From contig JAJYEQ010000003.1 of NCBI GenBank assembly GCA_021785695.1, positions 58,790-122,789 of the forward strand: a DNA stretch of 64,000 nt, written 5' to 3'. Shown piece after piece: positions 8,538 to 17,170 of this stretch. The translations under genes were made by a program, and so were the position numbers. A model generated the notes under the pieces. The model made no database searches. It had not been told where the DNA came from and was given only the letters and a program-made list of their open reading frames with translations. The DNA is from Actinomycetes bacterium. Lineage in GTDB: Bacteria > Actinomycetota > Acidimicrobiia > Acidimicrobiales > RAAP-2. Position 1 is the first letter of the stretch; each line of letters starts with the position of its first letter.

Positions 8538-10114
8538 GCGCCAGCCACTCCTCGCGCGTCGCCTCGATGGCCAGCGGGACCCTGGTGTCTCGCCTCACCG
8601 GGCTGGTGCGCGTCGTCGTGCTGGCGTGGGTCCTCGGGTTCACGCGACTGGCCGACGCCTTCAACCTGGCCAACACGATCCCGAACATGCTCTACGACCT
8701 GGTCCTGGGCGGGATCCTGATCGCCACGTACATCCCCGTCTTCGTCGAGCGCCTGGCCCTCGACGGGGAGCGGCGCGCCTGGCGATCCATCTCCAGCGTG
8801 CTCACCGCCTCGGTCCTGGTGCTCTTCGTCGGCTCGATCCTGGCCTGGGTGGCCGCCCCCTGGATCATCGACGCCTTCACGGCGCTGCACCAGCTGAGCT
8901 CGGCCCACGCGGCCGCCGTCATCGGCGCCGAGCGCGCCGTCGCGACCGGCCTGCTGCGGTGGTTCGTCCCCCAGATCTTCTTCTACGGCGTGATCGGGCT
9001 GGCCACGGCGCTGCTCAACGTCCGCCAGCGCTTCGGGGCCCCCGCCTGGGTGCCCCTGGCCAACAACTTCGTCGCCATCGCCGTGCTCATCTGGTTCCAC
9101 CTCATCGACCCGGCCCCGCGCCTGGGCGCGCTGCCGGGCAGCCGACCACTGCTGTGGCTCGGACTAGGCACGACGCTCGGGGTCGCCGTGCAGTTCCTGC
9201 TACTCCTGCCGTCTCTGGGCCGCAGCAACCTGGGGCACCTCCGCATCCGCCTCGACTTCGCCGACCCCGCGCTGCGGGCCATCACGCGCCTCGGCAGCTG
9301 GACCTTCCTCGTGGTGGTGGCCAACCAGGCGTCGCTGTACGTGATCTTGGCCCTGGCCTTCGGGATTGGCGGCAGCGGGCCCGTCAGTGCCTACACCTAC
9401 GGGTGGTCGTTCTTCCTGATGCCCTACGCCGTCGTCGTCGTCTCGGTCCTGAGCTCGCTGGGACCCCAGATGGCCGAGCTGGCCACCCAGCACGACTACG
9501 ACGCCCTCGGCGCCCGCCTGCGCTTCGGGCTGCGCCAGTCTCTGGTGATCATCGTGCCCACCACGGTGGCGTTCCTGGTCCTCAACCAGCCCCTCGTCGG
9601 GATCCTGCTCAACCGCGCCCACGCCAGCCAGCCGCTGGCCGCCGGCACCGTGCTGGCGGTGCTGGCCGTGGGGATGCCCGGCTTCACCCTGTTCATGCTG
9701 AGCATCCGCGGCCTCCAGTCGATGCAGCGCGCGCGCGTGGTCTTCGCCCTCTACGCGCTCCAGAACGGGCTCAACATCGCGCTGGCCTTCCTCTGGGGCC
9801 GCCACTCGCTGGCCGGCCTGACGGCCAGCGTCTCGGTGTCCTACACCGTGGCCGCGGTGGCCGCCCTCGGGGTCCTGGCCCGGCGCCACGTCATCGTGGC
9901 CCCGGCCATCTGGTCGGTGCACGTGCGCCGCAGCGCTCTGGCCTCGGTGGTGGCCGGCGTCGCCATGGCCGTCACCTACGTCCTGGGCAGCGCGACCGAC
10001 GGCGTCGGGCTGGTCGTCCGCTTCGTCGCCGCGGCGATGGTGGGCGCGGCCGTGTACGTGGCCGTCGTGGCCCTCGAGCAGCGCTCCGCTGGCCGCCGGA
10101 CCCGGAACGTGTAA
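8534..10114 (+). CDS. murJ: Lipid II flippase MurJ (MviN family)
   Basis: 526 residues with about 14 hydrophobic segments and the MurJ N-terminal signature SMASGTLVSRLTGLVRVVVLAWVLGF..ADAFNLANTIPNMLYDLVLGGIL. Further conserved parts are LNVRQRFGAPAWVPLANN and LGSWTFLVVVANQASLYV. MurJ flips the lipid-linked peptidoglycan precursor across the membrane. Mycobacterial MviN carries a large C-terminal pseudokinase extension; this protein ends right after the membrane core (RRTRNV), so it is the minimal type. Start ATG overlaps the upstream TGA. It belongs to an envelope run together with DUF6049. Confidence 0.93.
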   Translation: MSASHSSRVASMASGTLVSRLTGLVRVVVLAWVLGFTRLADAFNLANTIPNMLYDLVLGGILIATYIPVFVERLALDGERRAWRSISSVLTASVLVLFVGSILAWVAAPWIIDAFTALHQLSSAHAAAVIGAERAVATGLLRWFVPQIFFYGVIGLATALLNVRQRFGAPAWVPLANNFVAIAVLIWFHLIDPAPRLGALPGSRPLLWLGLGTTLGVAVQFLLLLPSLGRSNLGHLRIRLDFADPALRAITRLGSWTFLVVVANQASLYVILALAFGIGGSGPVSAYTYGWSFFLMPYAVVVVSVLSSLGPQMAELATQHDYDALGARLRFGLRQSLVIIVPTTVAFLVLNQPLVGILLNRAHASQPLAAGTVLAVLAVGMPGFTLFMLSIRGLQSMQRARVVFALYALQNGLNIALAFLWGRHSLAGLTASVSVSYTVAAVAALGVLARRHVIVAPAIWSVHVRRSALASVVAGVAMAVTYVLGSATDGVGLVVRFVAAAMVGAAVYVAVVALEQRSAGRRTRNV

Positions 10115-10143
10115 GGCTGCCAGCAGCCCCTGAGGGAGGACCC

Positions 10144-11013
10144 GTGCCCCGCATTCGCGTGATGACCGACTCGGCGTCGGATCTGCCGGTCCCGCTGACC
10201 GACAGGCTCGGCATCGACGTGGTCTCTCTCACCATCCGCTTTGGCCACGAGGAGTTCGTCGACCGCGTCGAGCTCGCACCCGCCGAGTTCTGGCGCCGGT
10301 GCCGCGAGGCGGCCGTCCTGCCCGAGACCGCGGCGCCCGCGCCCGGAGCCTTCAGCGCCGCCTACGAGCAGGCCGCTGCCGCGGGCTACGACGGCGTCAT
10401 CGTCGCCACGCTCTCGGCCGCCCTGTCGGCCACCTACCAGTCGGCCATGGTGGCCGCCGAGACCGTGGCGGGACGCATCGACGTGCGGGTCGTGGACACC
10501 CGGGCGGTCACCATGGCCCAGGGTCTGGTCGTGATGGAGTTGGCCGAGCTCGCCCAGGCCGGCCAGATGACCCTGGACGAGATGGAGGCCCACGCCCGCG
10601 CGCTGGTCCCCCGCGCTGGCATCTGTGGCACCCTGGCCACCCTTGAGCACCTGGTCAAGGGGGGTCGCGTTGGCGGCGCGCGGGCCCTGCTGGGCCAGAT
10701 GCTGGCCATCAAGCCCCTGCTGGAGCTACGCGACGGCGTCGTCGCCGAACGGGGCCGCCAGCGGACCCGGGCGCGGGCCCTGGCCGCGGTCGCCGACGAG
10801 GCCCGGCGCCACGCGCCGCTGTCCCGGCTGGCCATCGTCCACGGCATGGCGCCCGACGCCCCCGACCTCGAGGCGCTGCTCGCGAGCACCGAGCTGGAGC
10901 ACCCCCTCGTGGTGGCCGACATCGGGCCGGTGGTCGGGACCCACTCGGGCCCGGGGATCCTCGGGGCCTGCTGGCTGGAGCGGGCCCGCGACACCGCTAC
11001 ATTCGTACCGTGA
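10144..11013 (+). CDS. DegV family fatty-acid-binding protein
   Basis: 289 residues, start GTG with GGGAGGAC just upstream. DegV features: VMTDSASDLPVPLTDRLGIDVVSLTIRFG at the N-terminus, ATLSAALSATYQSA near residue 93, VVDTRAVTMAQGLVV, LATLEHLVKGGRVGGARALLGQMLAIKPLL, and the C-terminal VVGTHSGPGILGACWL. The family binds fatty acids between two domains and, in Firmicutes, delivers exogenous fatty acids to the kinase FakA. No fakA is seen here, so the role is uncertain. Its stop overlaps the next start (GTGA). Confidence 0.93.
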   Translation: MPRIRVMTDSASDLPVPLTDRLGIDVVSLTIRFGHEEFVDRVELAPAEFWRRCREAAVLPETAAPAPGAFSAAYEQAAAAGYDGVIVATLSAALSATYQSAMVAAETVAGRIDVRVVDTRAVTMAQGLVVMELAELAQAGQMTLDEMEAHARALVPRAGICGTLATLEHLVKGGRVGGARALLGQMLAIKPLLELRDGVVAERGRQRTRARALAAVADEARRHAPLSRLAIVHGMAPDAPDLEALLASTELEHPLVVADIGPVVGTHSGPGILGACWLERARDTATFVP

Positions 11014-11342
11014 GCACTCCCCCGCCGGCACCCGAGCCCCGGCCGGACCTGATCGATCGGCTGTTCGAGCTCCTCGACCACGGACTCGACGTGGTCCACG
11101 ACCGCGTCATCCGTCCCGTCCTCCTGATCGGCCGCACCATCGCGTTCCTCTTCGTGTTGGTCCTGGTGGCGCTGGTCCTCGTCGTGGTGACCCTCATCGG
11201 CGGCGTCCGCCTGCTCGACGTCTACGTCTTTGCCGGTCGCGTCTGGCTCACCGATGCCCTCATCGGCGTGCTGTTTCTGGCGGCGGGTCTGATCATCTGG
11301 CGCCGGCGGCGCCCCGTGACGCCGCGGGCCCCCCGTGACTGA
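11010..11342 (+). CDS. Small membrane protein of unknown function
   Basis: 110 residues, start GTG overlapping the degV stop. A proline-rich N-terminus ([12 protein letters not shown]) is followed by an amphipathic segment, a strongly hydrophobic helix ([24 protein letters not shown], residues ~47-70) and a second helix ([18 protein letters not shown], residues ~84-101) with a basic end. Two-helix topology with both ends likely cytoplasmic. I do not recognise a named family. The four-base overlap with degV and eight-base overlap with trxB indicate one operon. Confidence 0.75.
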   Translation: MSTPPPAPEPRPDLIDRLFELLDHGLDVVHDRVIRPVLLIGRTIAFLFVLVLVALVLVVVTLIGGVRLLDVYVFAGRVWLTDALIGVLFLAAGLIIWRRRRPVTPRAPRD

Positions 11343-12291
11343 GCACACCTCCGTCCTGATCATCGGCTCGGGCCCGGCGGGCCTCACGGCGGCCATCTAC
11401 ACCGCGCGCGCCCAGCTGGCACCGATCGTCATCCAGGGCGAGCCGTCCTCCACCTCGGATCAGCCCGGTGGCCAGCTCATGCTGACCACGGAGATCGAGA
11501 ACTTTCCCGGCTTCCCCGACGGCATCGAGGGGCCTGAGCTGATGGCCAGCATGCAAGCCCAGGCCGAGAGATTCGGCGCCGACCTGCGCATCGACAAGGT
11601 CCGCGCGCTCGACGTCTCCTCGTCACCCTTTCGGGCCTGGCTCAGCGGGGACGAGGAGCCCAGCATCACCGCCGACGCCGTGATCCTGGCCACCGGCGCG
11701 CGATCCCTGATGCTCGACGTCCCCGGCGAGAGCCGCCTGCTCAGCCACGGGGTGTCCACCTGCGCCACCTGCGACGGCTTCTTCTTTCGGGGCCAGGACA
11801 TCGCCGTCATCGGCGGGGGCGACTCCGCCCTCGAGGAGGCCCTCTTCCTGACGCGCTTTGCCAACTCGGTCACGATCGTCCACCGGCGTGACGCCCTGCG
11901 CGCCTCCAAGATCATGCAGGAGCGCGCCCTCACCAACGAGAAGATCCGCTTCGCGTGGAACACCCAGGTCCTCGAGGTCCTGGGTCAGGATCGGGTGTCC
12001 GGCCTGCGCGTGCACGACACGGTCACCGGAGCCGAAAGCGAGCTCGACGTGACCGGCGTGTTCGTGGCCATCGGCCACGTGCCCAACACCGAGGTGGTCG
12101 CCGACCAGGTGGAACTGCTCGACAACGGGTACGTGCGCACGACGTTGGGCTCGTTCACCTCCGTCGACGGCCTCTTCGCCGCCGGCGACGTGCAGGACCA
12201 CCACTACCGTCAGGCCATCACCTCGGCGGGATCGGGCTGCATGGCGGCCATGGACGCCGAGAAGTGGCTGGAGGCCCGCCAGCACGGATAG
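11335..12291 (+). CDS. trxB: Thioredoxin-disulfide reductase
   Basis: 318 residues, typical for bacterial TrxB. FAD-binding [16 protein letters not shown] (residues ~11-26), [24 protein letters not shown], redox-active CATC (residues ~142-145, followed by DGFFF), NADPH-binding [17 protein letters not shown], and C-terminal [34 protein letters not shown]. It transfers electrons from NADPH to thioredoxin in the cytoplasm. GTG start at 11335 overlaps the previous gene. The partner thioredoxin gene follows 62 nt downstream. Confidence 0.96.
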   Translation: MTEHTSVLIIGSGPAGLTAAIYTARAQLAPIVIQGEPSSTSDQPGGQLMLTTEIENFPGFPDGIEGPELMASMQAQAERFGADLRIDKVRALDVSSSPFRAWLSGDEEPSITADAVILATGARSLMLDVPGESRLLSHGVSTCATCDGFFFRGQDIAVIGGGDSALEEALFLTRFANSVTIVHRRDALRASKIMQERALTNEKIRFAWNTQVLEVLGQDRVSGLRVHDTVTGAESELDVTGVFVAIGHVPNTEVVADQVELLDNGYVRTTLGSFTSVDGLFAAGDVQDHHYRQAITSAGSGCMAAMDAEKWLEARQHG

Positions 12292-12353
12292 GCCGCCGGC
12301 GCACCGCAGTCACTAAGGTAGTCACGCCAAACCAGCCGCCACCCGGAGGACCC

Positions 12354-12689
12354 ATGACCAGCCCGATCACGATTCTGTCGGACGCCACCTTCGACGAGAC
12401 CATTGGAGCAGCCGAGAAGCCGATGCTCGTGGACTTCTGGGCTGAGTGGTGCGGACCATGCAAGATGATCGCGCCGATCCTGGAGCAGTTCTCCGTGGAG
12501 CAGGCCGATCGCTTCACCATCGGCAAGCTGGATGTCGACAGCAATGTCGCCACGGCCACGCGCTTCTCTGTGATGAGCATCCCCACGCTTCTGCTGTTCA
12601 AGAATGGGCAGGTCGTCGCTCGCATCGTCGGGGCGCGTCCCAAGGGCGCGCTGCTCAACGAGATCACGTCGGCCCTGGCAAAGTCCTGA
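12354..12689 (+). CDS. trxA: Thioredoxin
   Basis: 111 residues with the full thioredoxin fold: [21 protein letters not shown] (active site WCGPCK near residue 32), [30 protein letters not shown] (cis-proline SIPT), [13 protein letters not shown] cytoplasmic disulfide reductant and the natural substrate of the TrxB encoded just upstream. A CGGAGGA ribosome-binding site lies 5 nt before the ATG. The stop overlaps the beginning of the next reading frame. Confidence 0.96.
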   Translation: MTSPITILSDATFDETIGAAEKPMLVDFWAEWCGPCKMIAPILEQFSVEQADRFTIGKLDVDSNVATATRFSVMSIPTLLLFKNGQVVARIVGARPKGALLNEITSALAKS

Positions 12690-13618
12690 TCACGACGGGT
12701 TGGCGAGTTGGCGCCGCGAGCCCGCAGATTCGCGAGCTCCACGAGCGCCTGGAGCGCCTGGGCTTCGGGCACCTCAGCGCGCTCGACGTCCTGAGCGATG
12801 AGTCGGTACGGCTGGTCGAGGCCTTCCAGCGCTCCCGGGGCCTGCGGATCACCGGGACCGTCGACGCCACGACGTGGGCCCGCCTGGTCGAGGCCGGCTG
12901 GCACCTCGGCGACCGCCTGCTCTACCTGGCTACGCCCCGGCTGCGGGGTGACGACGTCGCCGACCTGCAGGTCCGCCTCTCCCAGCTGGGCTTCGATCCC
13001 GGACGCATCGACGGCATCTTCGGGCCGCTGCTGCACACGGCCGTCAGCGAGTTCCAGCGCAACCGCGCCCTCGAGCCCAGCGGCGTGGTGACCTTGACCA
13101 CCCTGGTGGAGCTGCGCCGCGTGGCCGCCATCAGCGCGGACCGCTACCTCGTCACCGACGCGCGCGAGGGTGCCGGATTCGACGAGGTGGACTCGGGTCT
13201 GGTGGTGATCGCCGGCAGCAGTCCCCTGGCCGAGTGTGTCGCCGCCGCGTGGGCGGACCCCAGCCCGATGCTGCGCCTGACCAGCGACGATCCCGACGTG
13301 ATCGCGTCAGCCGCCAACCGGGCCGACGCCCGCCTGGTCCTGTCCTTCGCGCCCAGCCCCGACGTGCGCGGCGTGCGCCTGAACTACTGGGCCTCCTACC
13401 GATCCCACTCGCGGCGCGGTGAGCGCGTGGCCAGTGCCATCGCCTCCCGCCTGGCCAGCGAGCTGACGCTGCCCCGCGTCGAGGTCACCGGCATGGCCTT
13501 GCCGATCCTGCGAGAGACCCGCATGACGACGGTGCACGTGGAGCACGGGACCGAAGGTGACTTGACCCCGCTGGCCCAGGCCCTCTTGGAGGCCGTGGCG
13601 GCGACTCTCCACAAGTAG
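12686..13618 (+). CDS. CwlM-like peptidoglycan-binding protein with degenerate amidase domain
   Basis: About 310 residues. Two PG_binding_1 repeats: residues ~10-70 ([14 protein letters not shown]...[25 protein letters not shown]) and ~88-150 ([41 protein letters not shown]). The rest resembles an Amidase_3 fold, ending with [14 protein letters not shown], but the usual HGG zinc motif is replaced by VVIAGSS. CwlM, in the same position after trxC in mycobacteria, is a non-enzymatic regulator of MurA; a similar role is inferred. No ATG, GTG or TTG exists in frame between the trxA region and residue ~130. The annotated start, CTG at 12686 overlapping the trxA TGA, is a best guess. Confidence 0.75.
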   Translation: MITTGWRVGAASPQIRELHERLERLGFGHLSALDVLSDESVRLVEAFQRSRGLRITGTVDATTWARLVEAGWHLGDRLLYLATPRLRGDDVADLQVRLSQLGFDPGRIDGIFGPLLHTAVSEFQRNRALEPSGVVTLTTLVELRRVAAISADRYLVTDAREGAGFDEVDSGLVVIAGSSPLAECVAAAWADPSPMLRLTSDDPDVIASAANRADARLVLSFAPSPDVRGVRLNYWASYRSHSRRGERVASAIASRLASELTLPRVEVTGMALPILRETRMTTVHVEHGTEGDLTPLAQALLEAVAATLHK

Positions 13619-13697
13619 CACCGGCGCGCGAGGCTGAATAACTCGCATCCGACCTGGAATTACTCCCTCAACTGCCCGTCCTGGGGCGCGGAACCCA

Positions 13698-13748
13698 CAA
13701 CTTCGTCCACAAGTTGGGGATAACCTCAACGACAAGATGAGGTTGAGG
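13698..13748. promoter_or_regulatory. Hairpins and DnaA-box-like sequences between cwlM-like and parB
   Basis: Between the convergent cwlM-like and parB genes lie two stem-loops: CAACTT/AAGTTG (13698-13716) and CCTCAAC/GTTGAGG (13724-13748). Either could end transcription in both directions, though no clear T-run follows. The same stretch holds TCGTCCACA (13703-13711) and TGGGGATAA (13715-13723, TTATCCCCA on the minus strand), each one base from a DnaA box. Nothing else is seen in 13619-13756. Confidence 0.4.
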
Positions 13749-13756
13749 GTTGAAGG

Positions 13757-14683
13757 TCAGCGCACGTTCGCGATGGCGATGTAGAGCCGTTCGAGGTCAT
13801 CGAGATCCGCGAAATCGATAATTATCCTACCATTTCGGCCTTTTATGTCCACGTGAACCCGCGTGTTCAGGTAGTCCTCAAGCAGGTGCTCGAGCTCCGC
13901 GACGCTCGCATCGGGTACGGCCCGCAGTCGCGGCGCACCCGATACCTCCGGCTCGTCGGACACGATGAGCGGCGTCGGCTTGGGATCGAGGAACTGCCGC
14001 ACCGCCTCCTCCGTGGCCCGCACGGACAGCTCGCCCGCGATGACGCGGGCCACCATGGCCGCCTGAGCGGTGGCATCGCTGATGGCCAGGAGGGATCGGG
14101 CGTGGCCCGCCGTCAGATGGCCAGCCGCCAGCGCTGCCTGCGCCGCCTCCCCCAGCTGCAGCAGTCGCAGCGTGTTCGTGACATTGGCCCGGCTCTTGCC
14201 GACGCGCTGGGCCACCTGCTCGTGGGTCAGGTCGAATTCGTCAATGAGCTGCTGGTAGGCGGCTGCCTCCTCTAGGGGATGCAGATCGACGCGGTGCAGG
14301 TTCTCGACCACCGCCTGCTCCAGGGACAGCCGGTCGTTGACGTCGTCTTGGACCAGGACCGGCACCGTCTCGAGGCCCGCCAGGCTCGCGGCCCGCAGCC
14401 GGCGCTCGCCGGCAATCAGCTCGTAGGCCTCGCCGTCCTCCCCGGCGATCGGGCGCACGATCAGCGGCTGCAGGACACCCAGCTCGGTTACGGACGCTGC
14501 GAGTGCGTGCAGGCTCTCGTCATTGAAGTCCTTGCGCGGCTGGAAGGGATTTGGCCGGATGGCGTCGACGCGCACGTTGCGCAATGGGCTGGTGCTGGGA
14601 GGCGGAGGCGGCGCAGTCTCCGCGGTCGTCCCTTCGGGAATGAGAGCGCCCAGCCCTCGCCCGAGTCCTGGTTTCCTAGCCAT
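13757..14683 (-). CDS. parB: Chromosome partitioning protein ParB
   Basis: 308 residues beginning MARKPGLGRGLGALIPEG, the usual ParB opening. The CTPase/parS-loading part has IRPNPFQPRKDF, LGVLQPLIVRP, YELIAGERRLRAASLAGL (GERR box) and QAVVENLHRVDLHPLEEA. A helix-turn-helix follows (LTHEQVAQRVGKSRANVTNTLRLLQL), then the C-terminal dimerisation end. ParB loads at parS and slides on DNA to form the origin nucleoprotein complex. Five parS sites lie 0.85-2.1 kb upstream. Start overlaps the parA stop by eight bases, so the two are coupled. Confidence 0.96.
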   Translation of the reverse strand: MARKPGLGRGLGALIPEGTTAETAPPPPPSTSPLRNVRVDAIRPNPFQPRKDFNDESLHALAASVTELGVLQPLIVRPIAGEDGEAYELIAGERRLRAASLAGLETVPVLVQDDVNDRLSLEQAVVENLHRVDLHPLEEAAAYQQLIDEFDLTHEQVAQRVGKSRANVTNTLRLLQLGEAAQAALAAGHLTAGHARSLLAISDATAQAAMVARVIAGELSVRATEEAVRQFLDPKPTPLIVSDEPEVSGAPRLRAVPDASVAELEHLLEDYLNTRVHVDIKGRNGRIIIDFADLDDLERLYIAIANVR

Positions 14684-15449
14684 TCATGATCTCCTCCGCT
14701 AGCGCCCGGTAGGCCTTCGCGCCCTTGGAGTTCGGGTCGAAGTAGGTGATGGGCTGTCCAAATGACGGGGCCTCCGCCAGCCGCACCGTTCGTGGGATGA
14801 CAGTTTGGCAGAGCTCGTTGGGGAAATGACGGCGCACCTCCGCGGCGACGTCACCCGACAGTGTGTTGCGCGAGTCGTACATGGTGAGGATCACCCTGGT
14901 GATCTGCAGCGTCGGGTTGAGGTTCTGCTGGACCAGCTCCACGATCCGGCGCAGTTGGGTCAGGCCCTCCAGCGCGTAGAACTCGGTCTGCACGGGCACC
15001 ATGATCTCGGTGGCCGCCGCGAACGCGTTGATCGTGATCAGTCCGAGAGATGGCGGGCAGTCGATGAAGATGTAGTCGAACTCGCCGTCAACCGATGCCA
15101 GTGCCCGCTTCAGGCGCAGCTCCCGTGAGATGACCGACGTGAGCTCCTGCTCGATCCCCGCCAAGTCCAAGGTGGCCGGGGCGACGAAGAGATTGACGAA
15201 GCCGGTGGGCTCGACAACGTCGGCGATCGGGACACCGTTGAGCAGGACGTCGTAGACGGAGTTCTCAAAGCGCCGACCGTCTACCCCTAGTCCCGTCGTG
15301 GCGTTTCCCTGGGGATCGAGGTCGATGACCAGAACCCTCTTTCCCGCTTGCGCCAGGGCCGCGCCCAGCGCCGTGGTCGTCGTCGTCTTCCCGACTCCAC
15401 CTTTCTGGTTGGCCACGGCGTAAATCGTCGTCCTAGCCTCTTGCGCCAT
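14676..15449 (-). CDS. parA: Chromosome partitioning ATPase ParA
   Basis: 257 residues. Deviant Walker A motif VANQKGGVGKTTTT at the N-terminus, LVIDLDPQGNATTGLG (A' box), FIDCPPSLGLITINAFAAATEIMVPVQTEFYALEGL (Walker B and switch), and C-terminal AEAPSFGQPI. ParA binds DNA nonspecifically in its ATP form and moves ParB-parS complexes apart. Length is that of the chromosomal Soj/ParA type. First gene of parAB; the 80 nt before it lead into the parS region. The nearby rsmG gene, its usual neighbour, is separated here by about 1.7 kb containing parS sites and an acetyltransferase. Confidence 0.96.
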   Translation of the reverse strand: MAQEARTTIYAVANQKGGVGKTTTTTALGAALAQAGKRVLVIDLDPQGNATTGLGVDGRRFENSVYDVLLNGVPIADVVEPTGFVNLFVAPATLDLAGIEQELTSVISRELRLKRALASVDGEFDYIFIDCPPSLGLITINAFAAATEIMVPVQTEFYALEGLTQLRRIVELVQQNLNPTLQITRVILTMYDSRNTLSGDVAAEVRRHFPNELCQTVIPRTVRLAEAPSFGQPITYFDPNSKGAKAYRALAEEIMNG

Positions 15450-15528
15450 ACGCTTCTTCCCAACCGAGATCGGTGTCGTTCAGTACCTTGCCATTCAACA
15501 CGCCACCGCGGCATCCGTCAAGTATCGA

Positions 15529-15544
15529 CGTTTCACGTGAAACA
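15529..15544. other. parS site 1
   Basis: CGTTTCACGTGAAACA, one base from the palindromic parS consensus TGTTNCACGTGAAACA; 80 nt upstream of parA. ParB loading site. Confidence 0.93.
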
Positions 15545-15626
15545 TTCCGTAGCCCTCTCTCGGCTCCGCAGCTATCCCCAGTGCGCGACCGAAAATCTGA
15601 CCCGCGGGTGCGCATTGCGCGCGCCG

Positions 15627-15642
15627 CGTTTCACGTGAAACA
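15627..15642. other. parS site 2
   Basis: CGTTTCACGTGAAACA, identical in core to site 1 and 98 bp from it. The stretch 15450-16221 around sites 1-3 holds no convincing gene. Confidence 0.93.
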
Positions 15643-15928
15643 TTCGTGTGCGCCGGGTGTCGCTCGCCGTCGCCCGGAGTGGCCACCCCTTCCACCGTCC
15701 CCCAGCATCGGCACCCGCCGGCGGCCCACCCGTGCTGGAGGCGTCGTGGGGCCCCTGGACGGGCTCGCTAGCGCGTCCGCCGACACCGGGCATGCGCCCC
15801 GCCACGTCCCCACGACGCCGGACCGAGGGCGTGACCCTCCGGCGCAGCCAATGACCCGAGCGTCCCGAGCTGCCCGGAGCCCGCCGCCGACCCTGGGTTG
15901 GCCGTCTCGGGCCGCACCGCCGCCCCTA

Positions 15929-15944
15929 TGTTTCACGTGAAACA
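15929..15944. other. parS site 3 (perfect palindrome)
   Basis: TGTTTCACGTGAAACA, a full match. It heads a repeat that continues CATCTCGGACCGGGGGAGAG, shared with sites 4 and 5. Confidence 0.95.
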
Positions 15945-16209
15945 CATCTCGGACCGGGGGAGAGGCCTCCTCGCGGCAGCACCACCCGTACTCCCGGAAG
16001 CACACCCGTGGTCCCCCGGCCTCGTTGGGGGGACGCTCCCGGGAGGTCCAGAAAGGGGGGTGACTCTGGAGGACCCTGATGCGCCGAGGGTCGCGCCCCT
16101 TGTTGACGCCATCGGTATCGCGCCCGGCGGCTCCACCGGGCCCACCCCCACGACTCCGGAGAGCCCCTGACCAGCTCAGCCACTCAGATTGTGCAGCGAG
16201 CGGTACGGA

Positions 16210-16215
16210 TAGCGT
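16210..16215 (+). promoter_or_regulatory. Candidate -10 box of the GNAT gene
   Basis: TAGCGT, 6 nt before the ATG at 16222, with TTGTGC (16189-16194) as a possible -35 box at short 15-nt spacing. Confidence 0.35.
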
Positions 16216-16221
16216 TCTGCT

Positions 16222-16728
16222 ATGCCACTCATCCTCCGACCATTCGGTCCCGCTGATGAAGCCCCAGCACTCGCCGCAGCAACGGAGTTCAGTGGCACGG
16301 GTTTCGATTTCCTCGCCTTGGACTTTGACCCGCGAATGCCCTGGGAGCAGTGGACAGCCCTCATGGAGCGCTACCGACGAGGGATTGACCTACCCGAACA
16401 CCGAGTTCGAGGCGCATTCCTCGCGGCCGACGTTGATGGCCAGCTCGTGGGCCGTGCTTCGATCAGATTTGAATTGAACGAGTTCCTCGCTACCCGAGGA
16501 GGACACGTCGGCTACGGAGTCATCCCCGCGTTTCGTCGAAGAGGCTATGCGACCGCCATTTTGAACGAGTCCATCAAGATTGCCCGAAGTGAGGGCGTAG
16601 GCGCTCTCCTTCTTACCTGCGACGATGACAACGTGGGGTCCGCCAGTGTCATTGAACGATGCGGTGGCGTTCTCGAATCAATTGCCCTCGCAGACGACGG
16701 GACAGCTTTTCGTCGCTATTGGATCTAG
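16222..16728 (+). CDS. GNAT family N-acetyltransferase
   Basis: 168 residues, MPLILRPFGPADEAPALAAATEF. The acetyl-CoA binding segment is GYGVIPAFRRRGYATAILNESIKIARSEGV (residues ~98-127, R-R-x-G-Y/x-A pattern), followed by LLTCDDDNVGSASVIERCGGVLE, as in GNAT enzymes acting on small amines or protein N-termini; substrate unknown. G+C is about 55-63% in lines I counted, clearly below its ~70% neighbours, and codons are less G/C-biased. It splits the parA-rsmG interval between parS sites 3 and 4, so it was probably acquired. A leaderless promoter is likely. Confidence 0.85.
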   Translation: MPLILRPFGPADEAPALAAATEFSGTGFDFLALDFDPRMPWEQWTALMERYRRGIDLPEHRVRGAFLAADVDGQLVGRASIRFELNEFLATRGGHVGYGVIPAFRRRGYATAILNESIKIARSEGVGALLLTCDDDNVGSASVIERCGGVLESIALADDGTAFRRYWI

Positions 16729-16794
16729 TGCCGTATCCCGATGCCTGACTGGCGAGTGGCAGTCAGATGGATACCCCTTCGAGCGAGATTGCCA

Positions 16795-16810
16795 TGTTCC
16801 ACGTGAAACA
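16795..16810. other. parS site 4
   Basis: TGTTCCACGTGAAACA, a match to the consensus TGTTNCACGTGAAACA and identical to the classic Bacillus parS. In repeat unit one. Confidence 0.94.
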
Positions 16811-16874
16811 TATCTTGGACCGGGGGAGAGATGACGATCCACGTCCCCCACTCTCGTTGGGGGCACGGGAGCCA

Positions 16875-16890
16875 TGTTCCACGTGAAACA
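16875..16890. other. parS site 5
   Basis: TGTTCCACGTGAAACA, exact copy of site 4, exactly 80 bp away, in repeat unit two. The following 16951-17170 holds no gene or clear signal. Confidence 0.94.
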
Positions 16891-17170
16891 TATCTTGGAC
16901 CGGGGGAGAGATGACGATCCACGTCCCTCACTCTCGTTGGGGGCACGGGAGCCAGGAATCCCCCGCACCACCGCCACGTGATACTTCCTGGTGGGAGACC
17001 ATCTCCAGCGATGCCGGCGCGCCGCGGGCGAGGCATCGCGCCTCAGCCACCTCGTCCGCCGCAGCGGCCGCCGTCCTGCTGGCTCCCCGCTCACGGTGAA
17101 TCGAGGGTGCGCGGCGGCTTCCCGGTCTTCGTCATCGATGTCACCTCACGGGGCGACTGTCCACGAACGG

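Larger units (their letters stand above)
16791..16950. repeat. 80-bp tandem duplication, each copy carrying a parS site
   Basis: Two adjacent 80-bp units (16791-16870, 16871-16950) differ at one base (C at 16848, T at 16928). Each unit has parS, then a GGACCGGGGGAGAG purine tract, then a small hairpin (CCCCCA/TGGGGG, 16845-16863 in copy one; the T keeps a T-G pair in copy two). The first 40 bp are shared with the parS-3 region, and a similar hairpin sits at 16013-16031 there. Confidence 0.95.

Noticed and set aside
15473-15940. 155-codon plus-strand frame in the parS region
   Set aside because: It runs through three parS sites and reads them as amino acids (FHVKH); no homology or RBS. parS selection explains the conserved DNA.
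16791-16950. Possible CRISPR-like repeat
   Set aside because: Only two head-to-tail copies with no spacers, and no cas genes anywhere in the window.
16970-16986. Sixth parS-like site around CCACGTGATAC
   Set aside because: Only about 10 of 16 positions match, with the flanks wrong; at best a decayed copy.
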